Source of the DNA: an uncultured Flavobacteriia bacterium
GTDB taxonomy: Bacteria; Bacteroidota; Bacteroidia; Flavobacteriales; Flavobacteriaceae
Direction: 5' to 3'
Assembly: GCA_946482495.1 (NCBI GenBank)
Contig: CAMLRV010000013.1
Coordinates: 1-22,837, forward strand
DNA length: 22,837 nucleotides
Part shown: piece by piece, positions 20,930 to 22,837 of the stretch
How positions within the stretch are numbered: position 1 is the first letter of the stretch
Layout of the letters: each line of letters opens with the position of its first letter
The notes under the pieces: generated by a model
The model's input: the letters and a program-made list of their open reading frames with translations, nothing else
Databases searched by the model: none
What the model was told of the DNA's origin: nothing
Position numbers and translations under genes: made by a program

Positions 20930-22777
20930 ATGTGTGGAATCGTAGGTTATATTGGTCATAGAGAAGCATATCCAATTATTATAAAAGGATTAAAAAGATT
21001 AGAATATCGTGGTTACGATAGTGCTGGTTTAGTTTTATATGCTGGAGAAAATTTGAAACTTTGTAAAACTAAAGGGAAAGTTTCTGATTTAGAAGAAAAA
21101 GTTGCAAAAGAAATATCTATAGAAGGGAATATCGGTTTTGGTCATACACGTTGGGCAACTCACGGTGTGCCGAATGATGTAAACTCACACCCGCATTTTT
21201 CAAATTCTGGAAAGTTAGCGATTGTGCATAACGGAATTATTGAAAATTATGAGCCGTTAAAAAAAGAATTAATTAAAAGAGGTTATGTTTTCCACTCTGA
21301 TACAGATACAGAAGTTTTAATTAACTTAATTGAAGACGTTCAGAAAACTGATAATTTAAAATTAGGAAAAGCAGTTCAAGTTGCATTGAATCAAGTGGTT
21401 GGAGCTTATGCAATTGTGGTATTTGATGTAAATAAGCCAGACGAATTAGTTTGTGCGCGTTTAGGTTCGCCATTAGCAATTGGAATCGGTGAAGACGAAT
21501 ATTTTGTAGCTTCTGATGCTTCTCCATTTATTGAATATACTTCAAACGCTATTTATTTAGAAGATGAAGAAATGGCTGTTATTCGTTTGAATAAGCCGAT
21601 GAAAGTTCGTAAAATTAAAGATGATTCTTTAGTTGATCCTTATGTTCAAGAATTACAAATGAACTTGGAACAAATTGAAAAAGGTGGGTACGAACATTTC
21701 ATGCTAAAAGAAATTTACGAGCAGCCAAGTGTAATCAAAGATACTTATAGAGGAAGATTGTTGGCAAACAAAGGAATTATTCAAATGTCTGGTGTTGAAG
21801 ACAATTTGGAAAGATTCATGAATGCCAAACGAATTTTAATTATTGCTTGTGGAACTTCATGGCATGCAGGTTTAGTGGCAGAATATATCATTGAAGAATT
21901 TGCAAGAATCCCTGTTGAAGTAGAATACGCATCAGAATTTAGATACAGAAATCCTATTATTAATAAAGATGATGTAGTTATTGCGATTTCGCAATCTGGT
22001 GAAACAGCAGATACTTTAGCAGCTATAAAATTAGCAAAGGAAAGTGGCGCATTCGTTTTTGGTGTATGTAATGTGGTTGGTTCGTCTATTTCTAGAGAAA
22101 CAGATGCTGGTGCTTATACACATGCTGGTCCAGAAATTGGTGTAGCTTCTACAAAGGCATTTACTACTCAAATTACTATCTTAACGCTTTTGGCTTTGCG
22201 TTTAGCGAAAGCAAAAGGAACAATGAATCATTCTGATTACCAACGCTATTTATTGGAGTTAGAAATGATTCCAGAAAAAGTACAAGAAGCATTGCAAACT
22301 AATGATGTGGCTAAAACAATTTCAACTACTTATAAAGATGTATCAAATGCATTATATTTAGGTAGAGGATTTAATTTTCCTGTGGCATTAGAAGGAGCAT
22401 TGAAATTAAAAGAGATATCATATATTCATGCAGAAGGTTATCCAGCTGCTGAAATGAAACACGGACCAATTGCTTTAATTGATGAGCAAATGCCAGTTTT
22501 TGTAATTGCGCCTAATAAAGGACATTATGATAAAGTGGTAAGTAATATCCAAGAAATCAAATCGAGAAGTGGAAAAATCATTGCGGTTGTAACAAAAGGT
22601 GACACGCAAGTGAAAGCTTTAGCGGATCATGTAATCGAAATTCCAGAAACTTCAGAAGCATTAACGCCATTATTAACCACAATTCCACTGCAATTGTTGT
22701 CATATCACATTGCGGTTCTAAGAGGCTGTAACGTGGATCAGCCTAGGAATTTGGCAAAATCAGTGACCGTAGAATAG
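20930..22777 (+). CDS. glmS: Glutamine--fructose-6-phosphate aminotransferase (isomerizing)
   Basis: 615 residues, full length. It makes glucosamine-6-phosphate from fructose-6-phosphate and glutamine, the first step to UDP-GlcNAc for peptidoglycan and LPS. The N-terminal Ntn glutaminase domain starts MCGIVGYIG with catalytic Cys2, then GYDSAG, HTRWATHG and HNGIIENY. Two SIS sugar-isomerase domains follow: CGTSWHAGLVAEY, SQSGETADTLAA, STKAFTTQ, and LKLKEISYIHAEGYPAAEMKHGP. The C terminus ends DQPRNLAKSVTVE, the normal active-site tail. No glmS ribozyme is apparent in the 13-bp gap upstream. Last gene of the operon, followed by a strong terminator. Confidence 0.98.
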   Translation: MCGIVGYIGHREAYPIIIKGLKRLEYRGYDSAGLVLYAGENLKLCKTKGKVSDLEEKVAKEISIEGNIGFGHTRWATHGVPNDVNSHPHFSNSGKLAIVHNGIIENYEPLKKELIKRGYVFHSDTDTEVLINLIEDVQKTDNLKLGKAVQVALNQVVGAYAIVVFDVNKPDELVCARLGSPLAIGIGEDEYFVASDASPFIEYTSNAIYLEDEEMAVIRLNKPMKVRKIKDDSLVDPYVQELQMNLEQIEKGGYEHFMLKEIYEQPSVIKDTYRGRLLANKGIIQMSGVEDNLERFMNAKRILIIACGTSWHAGLVAEYIIEEFARIPVEVEYASEFRYRNPIINKDDVVIAISQSGETADTLAAIKLAKESGAFVFGVCNVVGSSISRETDAGAYTHAGPEIGVASTKAFTTQITILTLLALRLAKAKGTMNHSDYQRYLLELEMIPEKVQEALQTNDVAKTISTTYKDVSNALYLGRGFNFPVALEGALKLKEISYIHAEGYPAAEMKHGPIALIDEQMPVFVIAPNKGHYDKVVSNIQEIKSRSGKIIAVVTKGDTQVKALADHVIEIPETSEALTPLLTTIPLQLLSYHIAVLRGCNVDQPRNLAKSVTVE

Positions 22778-22780
22778 TAT

Positions 22781-22813
22781 AAAAAAGCGAAATAATTAGT
22801 ATTTCGCTTTTTT
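22781..22813 (+). terminator. Rho-independent terminator of glmS operon
   Basis: AAAAAAGCGAAAT (22781-22793) pairs perfectly with ATTTCGCTTTTTT (22801-22813) around a 7-nt loop. The T-run lies in the right arm, and the mirrored A-run makes it able to work in both directions. Confidence 0.9.
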
Positions 22814-22837
22814 ATTGAAAAAAATTCAAAAAATATA

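Overview
The window reads as a chromosomal segment of a low-GC member of the Bacteroidota, most likely a Flavobacterium-like marine or freshwater Flavobacteriia. The reasons are strong AT richness, a type IX secretion (T9SS) C-terminal sorting tail, DUF4270 and DUF4139 proteins, Bacteroidota-style lipoproteins, an OlsF-type aminolipid acyltransferase, and promoters that fit the Bacteroidota -7 element TAnnTTTG rather than the sigma70 -10 box. No rRNA, tRNA, CRISPR array, phage genes or classical IS element were seen, and no gene-free stretch exceeds 300 bases.

Layout. Positions 1-3021 hold the C-terminal end of a D-2-hydroxyacid dehydrogenase, two small membrane proteins (DUF4234 and DUF2752), and on the minus strand a bifunctional OlsF-like acyltransferase. 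Positions 3022-6743 hold plus-strand single genes: exodeoxyribonuclease III (xth), an OmpA-family lipoprotein, a DUF1569 protein and an aldo/keto reductase, separated by intergenic repeats. Positions 6771-7203 hold a small GIY-YIG nuclease gene bracketed by 22-bp inverted repeats, with a third copy just beyond. Positions 7212-9054 (minus) hold a secreted PQQ-type sugar dehydrogenase with a T9SS tail and a cupin protein whose promoter runs into a 27-base homopolymer. Positions 9166-12744 (minus) hold a three-gene envelope operon: a four-Cys membrane protein, a VWA lipoprotein and a DUF4139/MuiA protein. Positions 12835-18189 (minus) hold a tight six-gene operon: panC, panD, a UPF0104 flippase-like protein, an esterase-fold protein, radA and an HExxH protein. 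Positions 18287-22777 (plus, divergent) hold a stand-alone glycogen-synthase N-terminal domain, a DUF4270 lipoprotein and glmS, ending in a clear terminator.

Most of the window is ordinary housekeeping and envelope biology: pantothenate precursors, UDP-GlcNAc precursor supply, aminolipids and DNA repair. The most unusual part is the GIY-YIG cassette. Its terminal repeats belong to a family of short palindromic intergenic repeats that also occurs at about 4016, 5142 and 7179 in this window, and the gene's own last codons are written in repeat sequence. This resembles the REP/RAYT logic (a domesticated endonuclease paired with dispersed palindromes) but with a different nuclease fold. A second unusual signal is the A27 tract placed directly after the -7 promoter element of the cupin gene.
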